Assembly (NCBI GenBank): GCA_029962745.1
Contig: CM057157.1
Span: forward strand, 32,028,828-32,092,827
Length of the DNA stretch: 64,000 nt
DNA from: Echinometra lucunter
Lineage: Eukaryota > Echinodermata > Echinoidea > Camarodonta > Echinometridae
Direction of reading: 5' to 3'
Position numbers and translations under genes: made by a program
The notes under the pieces: model-generated
What the model was told of the DNA's origin: nothing
Databases searched by the model: none
The model's input: only the letters and a program-made list of their open reading frames with translations
In this document: positions 60,155-64,000 of the stretch, in pieces
How positions within the stretch are numbered: the stretch's first letter is position 1
Layout of the letters: each line of letters begins with the position of its first letter

Positions 60155-61185
60155 CCGATGCGCATTGGTAACATTGCAGTATTTGATATGGACAATGCTA
60201 ATGAAACCTTTGGAGGGTCAATTAATCAATTAAATAGTACAATGCCTCTTAAAATTAGTAATCAATGACATATACACTCATGAAAAAAAAGGAAAATAAA
60301 ATGGATAAAAAAATACAAGAGCAGAAACAAAACAAGACAAAACAACCAAATAAAACAGGTGGCCTTGAGGATGTATTGCAGATCTCCACAGTTAAAAGAT
60401 TAAAGTCCTTTCATTTCAAACAACATGCATCCTCCTCCCAGCTATGTTAGTATCATAAAGGAAAATAAAACCCTATATTTCCCCAGGGTTTCAATCTCCT
60501 TTGACTCACACAGAGTGTCAGAGTTGCACAGATATCACACCCCCTGTAAGAAGATCTAGAAACTAGGAAAAAAGAAAGGCATTTTCTATCAAAAGCCCTA
60601 AATCACCGTCCCTTATGGCAGATTGCTTTCTATTTATTGCTGTGATCCCGTTTACAATTTTGAATGTCACCTTCTGAAGTGTTCCTTTTTGAAAATTGAC
60701 CTTAGACTGAATAGTACAATACTGTACTCGGATTTTGTCAAATGTAGAAAGTTTACAGAGTAGAGATAGAACCCTACCTCCTTACAAACACTGAGTAGAT
60801 TGTTATCACACTTCTTCTTGACAAGTAATTAATGATCATATTAAGGGCTGAATAGAGTACAAAGAAGTCATACTGAATTACACAGGATGGCCCCCTAGAA
60901 CAAAAATAGCTAGCAAATTCAGACTAGTCTGGTTCATACAACAGTCCCTAACTAGTTTCAAAACCTTTAGGAGAACAAAACCCTGGGTAAATATCCATTT
61001 TAATGAAAAGAGCGGAGAGAGAGAAGCAATTTTTTTAAAAGTTCCATCAAAATCGGTTACGATAAATCAATGAGGATGTGTACTGCACAATGTTTGGAAT
61101 TCTCAGGTTACAGGATATGTTTGTAGAATTACAATGTTCACAAACTATTTCCTCTCAAAGTTAACAATGTGAATTTGATCTCTCC
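60155..61185. other. No gene seen
   Basis: AT-rich; A-rich stretch at 60280-60360. No supported feature. Confidence 0.5.
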
Positions 61186-61186
61186 A

Positions 61187-61189
<3 letters not shown>

Positions 61190-61278
<89 letters not shown>
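61190..61278. repeat. (CT)n microsatellite
   Basis: About 85 bases of CT broken by two TTT interruptions. Confidence 0.95.
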
Positions 61279-61280
<2 letters not shown>

Positions 61281-61383
61281 CCCCCCCCTCGGATTGATGT
61301 AGAAACCTCTCCTCAACTTGTTAAAGACTTCACTCAGGATTAGTACTGGAAAGACTAAAATAAAAGGACACCCATGAACCTTA

Positions 61384-62155
61384 TGGGCTTTTTACAGTGG
61401 CATTTCTTGACCCTGCACTTTCCTTAATAGTAGTATGGGACTTTCATTAGTCCTGTACTATCCTTTTTTGCTGTTTACTCTCACTAAATAAGTCCCGTAC
61501 TATTCAGGGCTAAGAAACAAATGGCTGTATACACTTGCCTTTTCCTAACCCCATACTATTTCTTTAGATGGGCCAACAATATCCCCCATGCGTGAATTAC
61601 ATCTGCTGATAAGATGAACATGCATGCTAACTGTCCTCTCCTCGTTTGCCAAGCAGCGACTACGACCAATTTTTCTTTTCAGTGCAGTTTTTCTCTCCTC
61701 ATTTTTTGTATTTTCTTCATATGCAGCATTAACTGCTGACGGTTTTTGTTTGATTCTTGTTCGAATCCATACTTTAAGCTTAAATTATGTTTCATTAATG
61801 CACGGTATATGCGCGGTAATAATATTAAGGCACATGATACAACACGAATCATCTATCTCTAAATATATGCTGATATAGGTTCGTAATAAAAACAAAATGT
61901 GAATGAACACCTCATTTCTGATTGGTCAACGGACTTTGATCTTCGTTCCATTGCTTAACCCCAGACTATTTTCTCTTCCTTTTACAATGGCTTGCTTGCT
62001 TGGCACTGCAAATGCAGTGCTAGCACCGCAATTGTGGAGATAGCCCTGCTTTTTAGCAGGGCCAGCTATTACAGGACTATCGGTGGGGCTAAGGCCTCCC
62101 TTAACCCCACCAATAGTCTGGGACTAAGGAAAAATTTGCCAGTGTAGAAAGCCCT
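61384..62155. mobile_element. 772-bp MITE with TTA duplication
   Basis: Left TGGGCTTTTTACAGTGGCA and the reverse complement of the right end, AGGGCTTTCTACACTGGCA, are inverted ends; TTA flanks both (61381-61383, 62156-62158). Inner copies of the motif CC-ACTATT (as in AACCCCAGACTATTTT) recur in both orientations. Confidence 0.8.
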
Positions 62156-62324
62156 TTAAACTTTTGTTTCTGGTCAATACATGTATACAAAACATACTTT
62201 TGAACTTGAACTTGAACTTATAAATGACACAAACACTTCACAAGAATTGGGATTTGAAGGTTGTCAAAGCTCATGTATACTCTTTGGGTAGCAGAAAATT
62301 GGTATGAAATATATAAGTTACATT

Positions 62325-62560
62325 TATTATTATTATGCAGCAATAATGTCCTTTGGCAGGACACTAATCTACATTTGCCACACTCGACCCAGGTGTAAGT
62401 GGGTACCGGCAGAAAGGAATTCTTTGAAAGCTGTGAGCACTGAAATTGGTAGCCTAGCTTAGCCAAGGTAATATCAGGAGCGCCTTGAGCACCTTGTTAG
62501 GTGGATATGTGCGCTACATAAATATCCAATATTATTATTATTATTATCATTATTGCACAG
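62325..62560 (+). mobile_element. SINE-like element
   Basis: Landmarks: GGACACTAATCTACATTTGC, ACTCGACCCAGGTGTAAGTG, GGTACCGGCAGAAAGGAATT, GGAGCGCCTTGAGCACC, GGTGGATATGTGCGCTACAT, then a TATTATTATTATT tail. I recognise the layout from short interspersed repeats common in marine invertebrates. A tRNA-type promoter was not confirmed. Confidence 0.6.
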
Positions 62561-63525
62561 CTTATTCATGACAAAGTGAGAGAAACAGAAACCCAGTCAC
62601 CCGATTCCCCTAAGATTGTACTTGGTGATTTCAATCACTGCCGACTAGAGCATGTGTTGCCAAACTATTGCCAAGTCTTTGATAAGCCTACACGAGAGAA
62701 CACTATTTTGGACAGATGTTATTGCTCCATTAGGGGCTCATACAAAACAGTAGTCCAACCTGGTATAGGACTGTCAGATCATAGTGTTATACACTTGCTA
62801 CCGAAATACCATCAGAAACTGAAAACACAAAAGGTACAAAAATGAGTTGTGCAAGTGTGGGACCACGAAACGATCGAGAAACTCCAAACGTGTTTCCAAA
62901 TTACCGATTGGAATGTTTTCTTCGAAGCACCAAATGACATAAATGAAGTTGTAAACGCGATCAATGATTACGTTATTTTTTTGTCAAGATCTGCATGTCC
63001 AAAGTAAGACGGTCAGAATATACCTGAACAATAAACCCTGGATTACAAAGAATGTTAGAGAAATCATCTAAGCCAGGAGTATGGTGGCCCTGAAGTACGC
63101 TCGACAACAGGTCATGTGCGATGTGAATTTCGCATCCCAGGTCCTGAACTTTGCAATTCACGACCCGCGATGCGAAATTCATGACCCTTGGCGCAAACTT
63201 TGCATCCCAAGTCGTGAAATTCACGACCCGCGGTGCGAAATTCTCTGTGGCGCGAACTTTGCATCCCAGTCCTGAATTTCGCACCGCGGGTCGTGAATTT
63301 CACTTTCTGTTTCTGTGTTTTAAAACAAAATTATAATTGGTGCAAGACATGTATGTTTTCGTTTGTTTGTATTCGCTAATTTGTTGTTCCTATTATGTAA
63401 TTATAGGTACTTTTAATTCTATGTATTGATGTATTTTTCTATGCCATGTAAATGTGACGAATTTCCATTTTCTTTGAATATGGACAATAAATGAACCTTA
63501 TGAACCTTATAAACCTTATGATAAC
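62555..63525 (+). mobile_element. LINE remnant: endonuclease domain, deletion, 3' tail
   Basis: Frame 62576-62845 has the APE-type endonuclease motifs KIVLGDFNHC and GIGLSDHSVIHLL. A second frame continues as TDWNVFFEAPNDINEVVN and NNKPWITKNVREII. It stops at the inserted MITE (63082). After that the 3' end with ATGGACAATAAATGAACC and (AACCTTATG)n (63484-63522) follows. The reverse transcriptase is missing. Confidence 0.8.
63082..63303. mobile_element. Palindrome-rich MITE, truncated copy in a LINE
   Basis: Starts TGGTGGCCCTGAAGTACGCT, the same end as the 22430 element, with TA before it, then GAATTTCGCAT and CACGACCCGCGATGCGAAATT units in both orientations. The right terminal repeat is missing. 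It interrupts the LINE after NVREII. Confidence 0.8.
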
Positions 63526-64000
63526 ATCATAACCTACCACAGGGCGAATCCAGTGAATGGGTTTATTTCGTCACAATAGGGCAGAAGAGAGTTAAGGCGA
63601 ATCAAGAGTGCGTTAAGGCGAATCCGAACAATAGGCCGAGACAAAAGGATTTGCCCCAACGCCATAATAAGAGTTATTATTATTATCATTATTAGACGAG
63701 TGATGCATAATTCTTCCAAATGCAATTTTTATCTCAAGTAACTTGTCCTTTGTTTATGTGGTACAATCTAAGCCAGTGAACAATGTTTGGTAAAAATGCA
63801 TTATCGTAAACTATTTACTTGCCATGCAGGTGGAAATAAAAAAATGATTTTTATATCACAAAATACATGTATCTCAAAACATACAGATGTTACGATGAAC
63901 TAAAACAAACAAACAAAAATCTTGGGTAATGGTGTCACCACATTCATATTATACAACATTAATCCCTTAACAAAAAAACAACCTTGAATAAACAGTTCTA
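63526..64000. other. No gene seen
   Basis: AT-rich with a short ATTATTATTATC run near 63675; no supported feature. Confidence 0.5.

Noticed and set aside
62325..62560. tRNA gene within the SINE-like element
   Set aside because: I could not fold a cloverleaf or find convincing A and B boxes by eye.

Overview
The window reads as animal nuclear DNA from a marine invertebrate. It is AT-rich, carries GT-AG introns with conserved phases, and has one large multi-exon gene in a sea of transposons. The gene and the dispersed repeats fit an echinoderm, most likely a sea urchin. That assignment is inference from repeat style and gene family, not proof. A 500-base run of N and many single-base frameshifts in part of the gene suggest a draft assembly.

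Positions 1 to about 21,210 (minus strand) hold one gene. It encodes a secreted large lipid transfer protein of the apolipoprotein B / apolipophorin family. I could place 21 exons from a TATA box (21231-21240) and signal-peptide exon (21105-21162) to a donor site at the window's left edge, so the 3' end lies outside. The first ~1,700 residues follow the vitellogenin-type N-terminal lipid-binding module: an N-terminal beta barrel, a helical domain and beta sheets. Two giant exons follow. The first (3282-8152, about 1,624 codons) is a tandem array of degenerate 35-residue repeats, most carrying an N-glycosylation sequon at the same position (about residue 22 of the repeat). The second (9-2913, about 968 codons) is an amphipathic-helix region with 11-residue repeats, many also carrying a sequon. 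Together they look like a heavily glycosylated lipoprotein scaffold.

Positions 21,300 to 64,000 contain no host gene I can support. They are packed with mobile elements, several with exact boundaries and target-site duplications (TSDs). These include a 1.78-kb TA-flanked element with ~0.6-kb inverted arms (24832-26614), a 1.5-kb hAT-type element with an 8-bp duplication carrying an internal 7-copy tandem array (27410-28917), and a 1.1-kb fold-back element with an 8-bp duplication (43030-44137). There are also a TTAA-flanked element sitting in a low-copy repeat (51424-51993), several 3-bp-duplication MITEs of PIF/Harbinger style (57907-58283, 58920-60151, 61384-62155, 49476-50365), and a palindrome-rich TA element present twice (22430-22711 and truncated at 63082-63303).

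Non-LTR retrotransposon remnants lie at 37880-39960 (minus), 52250-54535 (plus, nearly intact reverse transcriptase), 57240-57860 and 62555-63525. A four-copy, ~470-bp dispersed repeat occurs at 14772, 31807, 33304 and 56378, always in the same orientation. A tandem segmental duplication at 39457-42055 preserves both the empty and the filled site of a 695-bp insertion. The rest is simple repeats and unannotated AT-rich sequence.
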